A DNA stretch of 51,837 nucleotides from Vibrio rotiferianus CAIM 577 = LMG 21460 (GTDB lineage Bacteria; Pseudomonadota; Gammaproteobacteria; Enterobacterales; Vibrionaceae): positions 1 through 51,837 of the forward strand of contig NZ_APHW01000029.1 of assembly GCF_002741985.1 (NCBI RefSeq). Reading direction: 5' to 3'. Shown here one piece after another: positions 27,776 to 38,513 of the stretch. The position numbers and the translations under genes were made by a program. Position 1 is the stretch's first letter. Each line of letters opens with the position of its first letter. Below the pieces are notes generated by a model that was not told where the DNA came from, searched no databases, and worked only from the letters and a program-made list of their open reading frames with translations.

Positions 27776-30343
27776 GTGAAGTTCATAAAGCGTTTATTAT
27801 TTTTAACATTGATTTGCATAATTCTTGGAGTGACCACAATTTTTGGCTTCTATCAATATGTGAAGCCTGAATTGCCAGATGTTGCGACATTAAAAAATGT
27901 TGAATTACAAACACCTATGCAAGTTTATAGTCAGGACGGGAAGCTGATCGCACAGTTTGGCGAAAAGCGTCGCATTCCTGTAACTTACGATGAGATTCCT
28001 CAGGATCTCATTCATGCGCTGATTGCAACTGAAGATAGCCGTTTCTATGAGCACCCTGGTATTGATCCGATCGGTATTACTCGTGCCGCTGTTGTTGTTG
28101 CTCTATCAGGCTCAGCTAAGCAAGGTGCAAGTACCATTACCCAGCAGCTAGCACGTAACTTCTTCTTATCTAATGAGAAGAAAATCATGCGTAAAATCAA
28201 AGAGATCTTTATAGCAATTCACATTGAGCAACTTCTTTCTAAACAAGAAATCATGGAGCTATATGTCAACAAGATCTTCCTTGGTTATCGCTCTTATGGC
28301 TTTGGCGCTGCGGCACAGGTTTACTTTGGTAAGAGCTTAAATGAGTTAAGCCTAAGTGAAATCGCCACGCTAGCAGGCATGCCTAAAGCACCTTCGACAA
28401 TGAACCCTCTATATTCTCTAGACCGTGCTACTAAGCGTCGAAATGTCGTTTTGATGCGTATGCTGGATGAAAAATACATTACTCAAGAGCAATATGACGA
28501 AGCGCGCTCAGAGCCAATTGTGGCCCGTTACCACAGTGCCGAGATTGAGCTTTCTGCCCCATATGTTGCAGAGCTAGCACGCTCATGGGCGGTAAAAGAG
28601 TACGGTGAAGAAAAGGCTTATACTTCAGGACTAAACATCTACATGACGGTAGATTCAAAACTGCAAGATGCTGCCAACAAAGCCTCAATCAACAACATCC
28701 TTGCTTACGATGAACGTCACGGCTACCGCGGTGCTGAGAAAGTGCTTTGGAAAGAAGGCGAAAGCTCTTGGGATACTGAGCAGATTGAAAAACACCTAAA
28801 GAAACAGCCAACATACGGCCAACTGTACCCAGCGGTTGTCACCGAAGTTGACGACAAAACTGCACAGGTTTGGGTGAAGAACAACGATGAGCAAACCATC
28901 GCTTGGACAGGTATGAACTGGGCACGTAAATATCTGACCGATGAACGCCAAGGCGCTGTGCCAAAATCAGCGAAACAAATTTTAGAATCAGGCCAACAAG
29001 TCTGGGTTCGTGAAATCAGTACTACCGATAAAGAAGGTAACACTACCCATAGCTGGAAACTAAGCCAAGTGCCAAGTGCAAACACAGCATTTGTGGCCAT
29101 GAACCCAGAAAACGGTGCTGTCTTGTCTTTGGTGGGTGGTTTCAACTTTGTTCATAGTAAATTTAACCGTGCGACTATGTCTGTGCGTCAGGTTGGTTCA
29201 AGTATCAAACCTTTCATCTACTCAGCAGCAATCAACAAAGGTCTAACCCTTGCCTCTTTGGTCAACGACGCACCGATCAATAAATGGGATGCAGGTTCTG
29301 GTTCAGCATGGCGTCCAAAGAACTCACCACCGACTTACATCGGCCCTACTCGCCTACGTATCGGCCTCGCTCAATCAAAGAACGTCATGGCGGTACGTAC
29401 TCTGCGTGAAGTTGGCTTAGACGAAACTCGTGAATACCTAACGCGCTTTGGTTTTGATATTGATGAAGTACCACGCTCTGAGACCATCGCTCTGGGTGCT
29501 GGTAGCTTAACACCAATGAAAGTTGCACAAGGCTACTCCGTGTTTGCCAACGGTGGTTACTACGTAGAACCGTTTTATGTTGATCACGTAGAAGATTCAT
29601 TCGGTGAAGTGGTATTTAAAGCAAATCCGAAAGTGATCTGCCAGCACAACTGTCCTCAAATGGATGAGCAGGCTCCTGCAGAAGATAAGTTTGTCGCTGA
29701 ATTTGGCGAGCAAGATGTCACAGCAGATAGCATTGCACCAGACAACGCACTAGAAAACGACACTCCACAATACGCGAAGCAAGTGATCTCAGCGCAAAAC
29801 GCATTTCTAATGCGTGAGATGATGTACAGCAATATATGGGGTGGAGGTAGCTGGCGTGACGGCACAGGCTGGAATGGTACTGGTTGGCGTGCACAGAAAC
29901 TGGATCGTCGCGATATTGGGGGTAAGACAGGAACCACCAACGATTCGAAAGACACTTGGTACAACGGCTACGGCCCTGGGATTGTGGCAATTGCGTGGGT
30001 TGGTTTCGATGATCACTCTCGTACACTAGGTCGAACGACAGTAAACAGCAACCTTGGAAAAGGACAAATATCTGGCGCAGAATCCGGAGCGAAAACCGCA
30101 GAACCAGCTTGGATTGACTTCATGCACGTAGCGCTCGATGGTGTACCACAGCAAGGTAAGTCTATTCCAGATGATATCGTTCGTGTGCGTATCGACCGCG
30201 ATAGCGGCCTATTGACGCATAAAGTCGACGGTTCATCCATGTTCGAGTACTTCGAGAAAGGCACTGAGCCTACTGAATACGTCGGTAACAGCCTAGAAGA
30301 TAGCATCTACTCTGGTGGTGGAAGTTCAGAAGAGCTGTTCTAA
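27776..30343 (+). CDS. mrcA: Penicillin-binding protein 1A
   Basis: Bifunctional inner-membrane peptidoglycan synthase. The GTG at 27776 gives 855 residues and aligns with the E. coli start (VKF...), with AGGGA upstream. There is one membrane segment (FLTLICIILGVTTIFGFY), then the glycosyltransferase domain with catalytic Glu86 in ATEDSRFYEHPG and KQGASTITQQLARN. An OB-like insert follows, then the transpeptidase domain with SIKPF (active serine), QSKNVMA and KTGTTNDSKDTWYNG. It is monocistronic, divergent from pilM. Confidence 0.97.
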   Translation: MKFIKRLLFLTLICIILGVTTIFGFYQYVKPELPDVATLKNVELQTPMQVYSQDGKLIAQFGEKRRIPVTYDEIPQDLIHALIATEDSRFYEHPGIDPIGITRAAVVVALSGSAKQGASTITQQLARNFFLSNEKKIMRKIKEIFIAIHIEQLLSKQEIMELYVNKIFLGYRSYGFGAAAQVYFGKSLNELSLSEIATLAGMPKAPSTMNPLYSLDRATKRRNVVLMRMLDEKYITQEQYDEARSEPIVARYHSAEIELSAPYVAELARSWAVKEYGEEKAYTSGLNIYMTVDSKLQDAANKASINNILAYDERHGYRGAEKVLWKEGESSWDTEQIEKHLKKQPTYGQLYPAVVTEVDDKTAQVWVKNNDEQTIAWTGMNWARKYLTDERQGAVPKSAKQILESGQQVWVREISTTDKEGNTTHSWKLSQVPSANTAFVAMNPENGAVLSLVGGFNFVHSKFNRATMSVRQVGSSIKPFIYSAAINKGLTLASLVNDAPINKWDAGSGSAWRPKNSPPTYIGPTRLRIGLAQSKNVMAVRTLREVGLDETREYLTRFGFDIDEVPRSETIALGAGSLTPMKVAQGYSVFANGGYYVEPFYVDHVEDSFGEVVFKANPKVICQHNCPQMDEQAPAEDKFVAEFGEQDVTADSIAPDNALENDTPQYAKQVISAQNAFLMREMMYSNIWGGGSWRDGTGWNGTGWRAQKLDRRDIGGKTGTTNDSKDTWYNGYGPGIVAIAWVGFDDHSRTLGRTTVNSNLGKGQISGAESGAKTAEPAWIDFMHVALDGVPQQGKSIPDDIVRVRIDRDSGLLTHKVDGSSMFEYFEKGTEPTEYVGNSLEDSIYSGGGSSEELF

Positions 30344-30363
30344 TACCGAATTAGTGATATGAA

Positions 30364-30389
30364 AAAAGGGAGCCATTGAGCTCCCTTTT
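30364..30389. terminator. Bidirectional terminator between mrcA and oxyR
   Basis: Stem AAAAGGGAGC/GCTCCCTTTT with loop CATTGA and T-rich tails on both strands, between convergent stop codons. Confidence 0.9.
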
Positions 30390-30421
30390 GTTTATCTGGA
30401 TTATCTGATTAAAGCAGAAAC

Positions 30422-31330
30422 TTAGGCTGCAATAGAGCTTTGCTTTGCTTCAAGAATATTCTTAATTGTCGCAGCTAATGCTTCGAAACGCGCTCGCAAC
30501 GGCGAACCAGGACGATAAACCAATACGATACTGCGCGAAGGTGTTGGATTGACAGCAGGAACGTAACATACGCCATCTTTCTTCTTCTCATGCGGCACAG
30601 ATAGCTGTGGTAGTAACGTAATGCCTGCACCTGCAGCCACCATGTTACGCAACGTTTCTAAGCTAGTTGCTTTAAAGCGTTCATCATCTTTTGCACCTGC
30701 AGCAAAACAGAAGCCAAGTGCTTGGTCGCGTAGGCAATGACCATCGCCCAACGCCAATACCGTTTTACCGTTCAGATCGAGCATTTCGATATGATCAAGA
30801 CCAGCCCATTCGTGATCACAAGGCACTGCAACACTTAGCGGCTCGTTATAGACCTCAATCTCTTTGAACGGTGCTGTTTCATCGACTGAAGCTAAAACAA
30901 GACAATCAAGCTTACCTTCTTCCAATTGGCGAACCAACTGATGAGTTTGAGCTTCATGTAAGAACAGCTCTAAGTCTGGAAACTCTTCTTTAAGATGAGG
31001 AACAATTTTAGGTAAGAGATAAGGGCCGACAGTTGGGATAAAGCCAATGTGCATTGGGCCAGTCATGGCACCACTTTGACCACTCGCCATATCTTTAAAG
31101 GTTTTCACTTCACTTAAGATGCGTTTTGCTTGCTCCACCAGTTGCAAACCAGAATCAGTAAACAGCACGCGACGGCTGCTTCTTTCTAGCAACGCTGTAC
31201 CTAATTCGTCTTCCAACTTACGAATCTGGCCGCTTAAGGTTGGCTGACTAACAAAGCAGGCTTCCGCAGCTTTTCGAAAATGCTTGTGCTCCGCAAGCGC
31301 CACCAAGTACTCAAAATCTCGGATATTCAT
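30422..31330 (-). CDS. oxyR: Hydrogen peroxide-inducible regulator OxyR (LysR family)
   Basis: Peroxide-sensing transcription factor of 302 residues. The N-terminal LysR helix-turn-helix (MNIRDFEYLVALAEHKHFRKAA; VSQPTLSGQIRKLE) is followed by the regulatory domain. The two redox cysteines are at the E. coli positions, Cys199 (GDGHCLRDQ) and Cys208 (LGFC), which form the activating disulfide. It is divergent from the peroxiredoxin-glutaredoxin gene, with an OxyR operator in the 174-bp gap starting 27 bp from its own start codon. Both autorepression and activation of the neighbour are therefore likely. Confidence 0.97.
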   Translation of the reverse strand: MNIRDFEYLVALAEHKHFRKAAEACFVSQPTLSGQIRKLEDELGTALLERSSRRVLFTDSGLQLVEQAKRILSEVKTFKDMASGQSGAMTGPMHIGFIPTVGPYLLPKIVPHLKEEFPDLELFLHEAQTHQLVRQLEEGKLDCLVLASVDETAPFKEIEVYNEPLSVAVPCDHEWAGLDHIEMLDLNGKTVLALGDGHCLRDQALGFCFAAGAKDDERFKATSLETLRNMVAAGAGITLLPQLSVPHEKKKDGVCYVPAVNPTPSRSIVLVYRPGSPLRARFEALAATIKNILEAKQSSIAA

Positions 31331-31356
31331 ACGTACGATTCGCTTCTTGTTTGGCG

Positions 31357-31393
31357 ATAGAAATAATCTATCAAAACCATAGCATTAAACGAT
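31357..31393. promoter_or_regulatory. OxyR operator between oxyR and the peroxiredoxin gene
   Basis: Four half-site elements at the exact OxyR spacing: ATAG (31357-31360), 7 bp, CTAT (31368-31371), 7 bp, ATAG (31379-31382), 7 bp, CGAT (31390-31393). The consensus is ATAG-N7-CTAT-N7-ATAG-N7-CTAT, so only one base differs. It lies close to the oxyR start and upstream of the peroxiredoxin gene. Confidence 0.88.
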
Positions 31394-31504
31394 TAGAGCT
31401 ATCAAAGTTTTTTTTCAATAATGAGCTCAACAAAACGAAACTGAGCGACAAATAACGCTAAGCTCGAAAACGAATTATTTCATAGATTTAAAAAGGAAAT
31501 CATC

Positions 31505-32233
31505 ATGTTTGCATCAAAAGAAGGTCAAGCTGTACCACAAGTTACTTTTCCGACTCGTAAAGGTGACGCATGGGTGAACGTAACCACGGATGAACTGTTT
31601 AAAGACAGAACGGTTATCGTATTCAGCTTGCCAGGTGCGTTTACTCCGACGTGTTCGTCGAGCCACCTACCTCGTTACAACGAGTTGTTCTCAGTATTCA
31701 AAGAACACGGCGTGGATGAAATTCTATGTGTATCAGTCAACGATACGTTTGTGATGAACGCATGGAAAGCTGACCAAGAAGCAGAAAACATCACCTTTAT
31801 TCCAGATGGTAACGGTGAGTTCACAGATGGCATGGGTATGCTAGTAGACAAAAACGACATCGGCTTCGGCAAGCGTTCATGGCGTTACAGCATGCTAGTG
31901 AAAAACGGCGTGGTTGAGAAAATGTTCATCGAACCAAACGAGCCAGGCGACCCGTTCAAAGTATCTGATGCAGACACGATGATGAACTACGTTGCACCTG
32001 AGTACAAAACTCAAGAATCGATCACTGTGTTCACTAAACCAGGCTGTCCTTTCTGCATGAAAGCGAAGCAAAATCTGATTGACCACGATCTTCAATATGA
32101 AGAAGTGATTTTGGGTAAAGACGCAACAACCGTAAGCCTACGTGCAATCTCTGGCCGTACAACGGTTCCTCAAGTCTTCATCGGTGGTAAACATATCGGC
32201 GGTAGCGAAGAACTAGAAGCTTACCTAGGTTAA
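31505..32233 (+). CDS. Peroxiredoxin-glutaredoxin fusion protein
   Basis: A 242-residue hybrid enzyme. An N-terminal Prx5-type peroxiredoxin domain carries the peroxidatic Cys50 in [13 protein letters not shown]-terminal glutaredoxin domain (about 170-242) has the CPFC redox pair at 181-184 and [14 protein letters not shown] for glutathione binding. The fusion lets glutathione reduce the peroxidase in cis, as known for the Haemophilus influenzae hybrid Prx5. The divergent oxyR and its operator point to peroxide induction. AAAAAGGAAAT precedes the ATG. Domain order and both active sites are intact. Confidence 0.95.
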   Translation: MFASKEGQAVPQVTFPTRKGDAWVNVTTDELFKDRTVIVFSLPGAFTPTCSSSHLPRYNELFSVFKEHGVDEILCVSVNDTFVMNAWKADQEAENITFIPDGNGEFTDGMGMLVDKNDIGFGKRSWRYSMLVKNGVVEKMFIEPNEPGDPFKVSDADTMMNYVAPEYKTQESITVFTKPGCPFCMKAKQNLIDHDLQYEEVILGKDATTVSLRAISGRTTVPQVFIGGKHIGGSEELEAYLG

Positions 32234-32287
32234 TAATTTGCCTAACGGGCTTGGGTTGGCAATCTAGCTGTCCATAACTCAGCCCTC

Positions 32288-32319
32288 GGCCTCTCGGAGC
32301 ATCCCTCGCCCGGGAGGCC
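32288..32319. repeat. GC-rich inverted repeat in the 3' region of the peroxiredoxin gene
   Basis: GGCCTC (32288-32293) and GAGGCC (32314-32319) flank a GC-rich loop that itself contains repeated CTCGG/CCCTCG words. The block from about 32240 to 32330 is clearly richer in G+C than its surroundings. It lies between the peroxiredoxin stop and the terminator, so it would be a structured 3' UTR or the 5' part of a small RNA ending at that terminator. Confidence 0.4.
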
Positions 32320-32335
32320 ATCCCCCTGTAAACAA

Positions 32336-32360
32336 AAAGCCTCGTTATACACGAGGCTTT
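32336..32360. terminator. Bidirectional terminator after the peroxiredoxin gene
   Basis: 10-bp stem AAAGCCTCGT/ACGAGGCTTT around loop TATAC, followed by CTT on the forward strand and TTGTT on the reverse. It serves the peroxiredoxin gene and probably the small leftward gene at 32403-32507. Confidence 0.85.
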
Positions 32361-32402
32361 CTTAATCCAAACTTATCAATTCAAGAATCAATAGAGTGGT
32401 GG

Positions 32403-32507
32403 TTATGCAGTCATCATTGCGTAACGGCTAACAAGCACAATAGCGGTAAAACCAATTGTGAAGAAACCACCAGCAAGGCCTAGTGCTACTTTAAGTTCTG
32501 TCGACAT
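32403..32507 (-). CDS. Predicted 34-residue single-pass membrane protein
   Basis: A short open frame reading MSTELKVALGLAGGFF, then a hydrophobic stretch TIGFTAIVLV, and SRYAMMTA before a TAA. It is one membrane helix with a positively charged C-terminal flank (SRYA), so the C-terminus may face the cytoplasm. ATAGGAAAATAAT upstream provides a weak ribosome site, and a terminator lies about 43 bp downstream. I do not recognise the family. Size and topology resemble small accessory subunits of membrane complexes. It is too short for default gene callers, and its reality rests on the ribosome site, terminator and clean helix. Confidence 0.6.
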   Translation of the reverse strand: MSTELKVALGLAGGFFTIGFTAIVLVSRYAMMTA

Positions 32508-32674
32508 TATTATTTTCCTATTGTCTGGCTGACGGCGCACCATACACCAATTACGTGCTACACACGTTTCACCAAGCTAATTTTCCATTTTTGGTTTGAT
32601 AGACGTGATACTAAAACCAGACAAAGAAAACCTAAAACGTGAGTTAGGGTTATAATCAGGGACAAATAGGTAGT

Positions 32675-32968
32675 ATGGATAGAACAATGGCTTGTCGCGG
32701 TTGCCAAGAGCATTGGTTTTGGAAAAAGATCGGTCGTTGCCAACGATGTATGGATCAACTGACGGTATTATCGGTCCTATGCTGGATCGTATGGTGGTTT
32801 GCGTTTAAAGATGATCCACAGAGTATTGAGTCGATCGCGCTGATCTTTGCGGGCTTTGCGTTTAATGGCTTGCTGTTTTTACACCTTTGGATGCGCTTCG
32901 TTATATTTCCGTGGCAGCGCCGTCGTAGAAAACAAAGTAAGGATGAGCATCGCTCAGATGACAGATAG
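32675..32968 (+). CDS. Small Cys-rich membrane protein, probably DUF3624
   Basis: A 97-residue protein. Two cysteine pairs near the N-terminus (CRGC and CQRC, about residues 7-25) suggest a metal-binding knuckle. Two hydrophobic segments follow (LTVLSVLCWIVWWFAF and SIALIFAGFAFNGLLFLHLW), and then a very basic tail (RRRRKQSKDEHRSDD) that should stay in the cytoplasm. I assign DUF3624 from size and layout, with moderate certainty; function is unknown. The start may be 32675 or the ATG at 32687. It is convergent with argH and closed by a strong terminator. Confidence 0.7.
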   Translation: MDRTMACRGCQEHWFWKKIGRCQRCMDQLTVLSVLCWIVWWFAFKDDPQSIESIALIFAGFAFNGLLFLHLWMRFVIFPWQRRRRKQSKDEHRSDDR

Positions 32969-32973
32969 AAAAA

Positions 32974-33003
32974 AGCCCCAAAACCAATACCGGTTTTGGG
33001 GCT
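32974..33003. terminator. Bidirectional terminator between DUF3624-like gene and argH
   Basis: 12-bp perfect stem AGCCCCAAAACC/GGTTTTGGGGCT with a 6-base loop. It has CTCTTAG on the forward side and a T6 run on the reverse. It lies about 120 bp from the argH stop and just past the stop of the rightward gene. Confidence 0.9.
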
Positions 33004-33121
33004 CTCTTAGATTCTTCTAAGAAAAAGCAGTGGTACTTTAATAGACCGGGCTTCCTCCTAAAGGTTCCAAATTTTTTCCTGTTTTTTTAGTATTTTCTTA
33101 AATACTCATAGAATCATTAAC

Positions 33122-35020
<1,899 letters not shown>

Positions 35021-35115
35021 TTACGCTAACGTGTTATTCATTAAGTGTTGACCAAATCGGTGGTCATTTGCTCACTTTTTCTTATGCCTCAACGTTACGA
35101 TAATCGTAGATAAAA

Positions 35116-35154
35116 ATAAAGTAGAAATTCAATATTTTTACATATTTATTCATG
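35116..35154 (-). promoter_or_regulatory. Tandem ARG boxes upstream of argH
   Basis: Two 18-bp candidate ArgR sites, 35116-35133 (ATAAAGTAGAAATTCAAT) and 35137-35154 (TTTACATATTTATTCATG), are separated by exactly 3 bp. They match about 14 and 15 of 18 consensus positions. Paired boxes with 3-bp spacing are the standard layout for the ArgR hexamer. They lie between the argG terminator and argH, suggesting a separate ArgR-controlled promoter for argH. The region is AT-rich, which lowers certainty. Confidence 0.55.
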
Positions 35155-35196
35155 ACTATTTTATCTTTATGCCAATAAGGTCAGCAAAAACCAAAA

Positions 35197-35220
35197 AGAC
35201 CTGCCAATAGTGGCAGGTCT
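35197..35220 (-). terminator. Terminator-like hairpin between argG and argH
   Basis: Perfect 10-bp stem AGACCTGCCA/TGGCAGGTCT, loop ATAG, followed on the reverse strand by TTTTTGG. It lies 27 bp past the argG stop codon and would limit read-through from argCBG into argH. Confidence 0.85.
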
Positions 35221-35246
35221 CTTATCTTATAAGGCGTTAAATTGGC

Positions 35247-36461
35247 TTATTTTTTCTGGCTGTTCAGCGCACGGATACGGCTTGATAGTGAGTAAAGACG
35301 GATAAAGCCTTCAGCATGGCTTTGGTCATAAACTTCATCTTCACCAAAAGTAGCAAACTCTTCAGAGTACAAACTGTTATCCGAACGTTTTTGCGTTACC
35401 GTTGCGTGACCTTTGTAAAGCTTCACAACCACTTCGCCATTCACGTCTTGCGCGAGCTCCTCAGAAGCCGCAAGAATAGACTTGCATAGCGGCGTGAACC
35501 AACGACCATCATAAACAAGGTGTGATGCTTTCAGACCAAGCTCCTCGCGGAATTCAAATGACGCTTTATCCAGCACCAGTTGCTCTACCGCACGCAGTGC
35601 TTCCATCATGATGGTGCCTCCCGGAGTTTCGTAACAACCACGAGACTTCATTCCCACTAGACGGTTTTCGACAATATCGATACGACCAACACCGTGCTTC
35701 GCACCTTTTTCGTTTAGGTAAACCAACGCGTTATATGGTGTCATCGCTTCACCGTCTACCTCAACAACTTCACCTTTCGCTACTTTCAGCGTCACGGTTT
35801 CTGCTTCATTCGGTGCTTGCTCTGGGTCTACAGTCCAAGCCCAGCAATCTTCATTTGGCGCGTTCCATGTATCTTCTAGAACGCCACCTTCAGTAGAAAT
35901 GTGCCATGCGTTCGCATCACGCGAGTAAATCTTAGTAAGAGATGCTGAACAAGGAATGTTACGCTCTGCTAGGTAATCTAAGCACTCTTCACGGCTCACT
36001 AGATCCCATTCACGCCAAGGCGCAATAACATGCAGATCTGGTGCTAGTGCTGCAAATGCACCTTCAAAACGTACTTGGTCATTACCTTTACCTGTACAAC
36101 CATGGCACAGAGCGTCTGCGCCCACTTTACGTGCAACTTCAACCTGCGCTTTGGCAATGATTGGACGCGCCATTGATGTACCTAGTAAGTATTTACCTTC
36201 GTAGTAAGCACCGGTTTTTAGCGTAGGGTAAATGTAATCCGCTACCATTTCTTCTTTCAGATCAGCGATGTAACATTCAGAAGCACCAGAAGCTTTTGCT
36301 TTCGCTTCAATGCCTTCTAGCTCCTCCGCACCTTGACCAACATCGGCAACGAAAGCTACTACTTCACAGTCGTAGTTCTCTTTTAGCCACGGGATGATTA
36401 CTGAAGTATCTAGACCGCCTGAGTATGCGACTACCACTTTATTTACGTTCACTTTGCTCAT
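35247..36461 (-). CDS. argG: Argininosuccinate synthase
   Basis: Joins citrulline and aspartate with ATP to form argininosuccinate. The 404-residue protein starts [26 protein letters not shown], with the PP-loop SGGLDTS, and has [14 protein letters not shown] and the citrulline/aspartate-binding [13 protein letters not shown]. This is the standard (non-E. coli-like) argG type. It lies 90 bp downstream of argB in an argCBG run. argF, for ornithine carbamoyltransferase, is not in the window. Confidence 0.98.
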   Translation of the reverse strand: MSKVNVNKVVVAYSGGLDTSVIIPWLKENYDCEVVAFVADVGQGAEELEGIEAKAKASGASECYIADLKEEMVADYIYPTLKTGAYYEGKYLLGTSMARPIIAKAQVEVARKVGADALCHGCTGKGNDQVRFEGAFAALAPDLHVIAPWREWDLVSREECLDYLAERNIPCSASLTKIYSRDANAWHISTEGGVLEDTWNAPNEDCWAWTVDPEQAPNEAETVTLKVAKGEVVEVDGEAMTPYNALVYLNEKGAKHGVGRIDIVENRLVGMKSRGCYETPGGTIMMEALRAVEQLVLDKASFEFREELGLKASHLVYDGRWFTPLCKSILAASEELAQDVNGEVVVKLYKGHATVTQKRSDNSLYSEEFATFGEDEVYDQSHAEGFIRLYSLSSRIRALNSQKK

Positions 36462-36551
36462 GTTTTTTCTCCAAACTTAACTGGCGCTGCTCTCGGCGGT
36501 CAGTGCCAACCACTTCCTAATGTTCAATTCTTTAACTGGTTTGCTTCTGCT

Positions 36552-37343
36552 CTATTGCGGCAGAAACTGCGTTCCGATACTTTCACCCGCGAATAGCTGG
36601 GTCAGTTTCTCTGGGTAACGCCATGTCGCAACTTCGATAGGACGACCAAGATCATTGGCAGCCTCCAAAGCGGCTTTAACTTTGACGATCATACCGTCGG
36701 TGATCACTTGCCCTTTGATCAATGCATCGGCTTCTTGCTCGGATAGCGTTTTGATCAGGTGACCTTTGCCATCGAGTACACCGCTAACATCAGACAGAAG
36801 TACTAACTCCGCATCTAACGCACCGGCCACGGCAACCGCAGCTTGGTCCGCATTCACATTCATCATCTGACCTTTTTCAGTCAGACCAATTGAGCTGATG
36901 ATCGGCAGTGCACCTGCGTTTAGCACCGCTTGTAATAGGGTTGAATCACCCGGTGATGCTTTGCCGACAGCTCCTAGTTCTGGGTCAAGCTCTTCAACAT
37001 GACATAAACCACCATCAGCAAGGCTAAGGCCCACCGCATTCAGGCCATCAGAAATTGCTTGGCCTTGCAGTATCTTGTTCGCGGTACCCGCAAGCGCACC
37101 TGCAATCACAGGAATTTGCTCATAAGGCGTCACGCGAAGACCGTTTTTCTTTACGGTTTCAAGCTGAAGCTTTGCCATCAACTCATCAACTAGGTAGCCA
37201 CCGCCATGAACGATGGCGATTTGTCGCTGTGCCGACTTTTGGTAAGCCGCAATGGCGCCAAACAGTTGGCTTAAGGTTTGAGTGCAAGATAGAGCTGCAC
37301 CACCGAGCTTAATGACTAAAGGAGCTTGATTGGTTTGCGTCAT
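36552..37343 (-). CDS. argB: Acetylglutamate kinase
   Basis: Phosphorylates N-acetylglutamate, the second arginine step. The 263-residue protein starts [18 protein letters not shown], with the ATP-binding KLGG and HGGG ([12 protein letters not shown]) loops, and has [17 protein letters not shown] and [13 protein letters not shown]. The ATG at 37343 is chosen over a TTG at 37361 because AGAGGGA precedes it. It follows argC by 21 bp. Confidence 0.97.
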   Translation of the reverse strand: MTQTNQAPLVIKLGGAALSCTQTLSQLFGAIAAYQKSAQRQIAIVHGGGYLVDELMAKLQLETVKKNGLRVTPYEQIPVIAGALAGTANKILQGQAISDGLNAVGLSLADGGLCHVEELDPELGAVGKASPGDSTLLQAVLNAGALPIISSIGLTEKGQMMNVNADQAAVAVAGALDAELVLLSDVSGVLDGKGHLIKTLSEQEADALIKGQVITDGMIVKVKAALEAANDLGRPIEVATWRYPEKLTQLFAGESIGTQFLPQ

Positions 37344-37364
37344 CGCATTTCCCTCTTTCAACGA

Positions 37365-38369
37365 CTACAGCAACGCTGTCAGTTCTGGGTAACCGTAATG
37401 AATGTTGAGACATTGCATCGCTTGACTCGATGCACCTTTAAGTAGGTTGTCGATCGCCGAAATCACAATGATGTGTTCGCCTTGCACCTTCCAGCCGATA
37501 TCACAGAAAGGGGTATTTTCGACATCCTGAATACGTGGAATACCATCACCTTTAAGACGAACCGCAGGCTTGCCTTGGTAAGCTTGTTCAAACGCTTTCG
37601 CCACCTGTGCTTCCGTGACGCCTTGCGCCAACTTCATCGTGATGGTGGCAAGAATGCCGCGCTTAAAGTTGCCTAGGTGTGGAGTAAAAATCACATCGCA
37701 ACCCAAATGCTGAGCAATCTCTGGTTGGTGACGATGGTTAAAGACACCGTAAGGTTGCAAGCTCACTTCGCAGAAGCTGTTAACCATGGAGGCTTTACGC
37801 CCTGCACCTGATACACCACTGGTTGCGTTAATCACAGGCCATTGGTTGGTATCCAGTAATGCGTGTTCTAATAAAGGTTTGATTGCAAGCTGTGAAGCGG
37901 TCGGGTAGCAACCTGCCACTGCAATCAAAGGAGTGGTTTTTATTGATTCTTGGTTCCACTCTGCTAAGCCGTATGCTGCTTTATCTAGCCAGTTGTTATA
38001 TTGATGTTCAAAGCCATAAAAAGTGTCGTAAAAGCCTTCGCTTTTCACACGGAATGCACCGGATAAATCGAATACCTGACAGCCCGCCTCTAAGAAAATT
38101 GGAGCTAGGTCGTGACTCACTTCATGGGCCGTTGCCAGAAAGACCACATCAGACGCTTGAGCAACTTGCTCAGGGTCAGTCAGTGGCGAAACTGGCATAT
38201 CAATCACACCCGCTAACTTGCCGTGCAATTGAGCAATATTCTTTCCTGCATCGACGCTATTGGCGGAAACGTATAAACCTGATAGCGTGAGTTCAGGGTG
38301 TTTGTTGACCATTAAAGCCAACTCTGCGCCGGTGTAGCCGCTGGCTCCGATAATCGTGGTTTTTAGCAT
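37365..38369 (-). CDS. argC: N-acetyl-gamma-glutamyl-phosphate reductase
   Basis: NADPH enzyme of the third arginine step. The 334-residue protein has the N-terminal Rossmann motif [15 protein letters not shown], the catalytic cysteine in [27 protein letters not shown], and the C-terminal [14 protein letters not shown]. First gene of the leftward arg run, divergent from argE, with ARG boxes in the gap. Confidence 0.97.
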   Translation of the reverse strand: MLKTTIIGASGYTGAELALMVNKHPELTLSGLYVSANSVDAGKNIAQLHGKLAGVIDMPVSPLTDPEQVAQASDVVFLATAHEVSHDLAPIFLEAGCQVFDLSGAFRVKSEGFYDTFYGFEHQYNNWLDKAAYGLAEWNQESIKTTPLIAVAGCYPTASQLAIKPLLEHALLDTNQWPVINATSGVSGAGRKASMVNSFCEVSLQPYGVFNHRHQPEIAQHLGCDVIFTPHLGNFKRGILATITMKLAQGVTEAQVAKAFEQAYQGKPAVRLKGDGIPRIQDVENTPFCDIGWKVQGEHIIVISAIDNLLKGASSQAMQCLNIHYGYPELTALL

Positions 38370-38429
38370 TACATGACATCCATATACTTAAAGCTCAAAA
38401 TGACTATTCATATTTAATTTTTGCTTTAT

Positions 38430-38468
38430 TTTGATTTTTTATTCATTAAATATGATTTAATATGTGTT
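38430..38468. promoter_or_regulatory. Tandem ARG boxes in the argC-argE gap
   Basis: Box 1, TTTGATTTTTTATTCATT (38430-38447), matches 17 of 18 positions of WNTGAATWWWWATTCANW. Box 2, TATGATTTAATATGTGTT (38451-38468), matches about 14. They are separated by 3 bp, the canonical ArgR layout. The pair sits in the 144-bp divergent region, so ArgR with arginine would repress both argCBG and argE. Confidence 0.85.
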
Positions 38469-38513
38469 TTACATTTTTGTGCTCTGTCTGTCAATAGGAG
38501 AATTGAAGAATCC

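Noticed and set aside
28723..29145. 140-residue frame antisense to mrcA
   Set aside because: Shadow of PBP1A with no promoter, ribosome site or recognisable domain.
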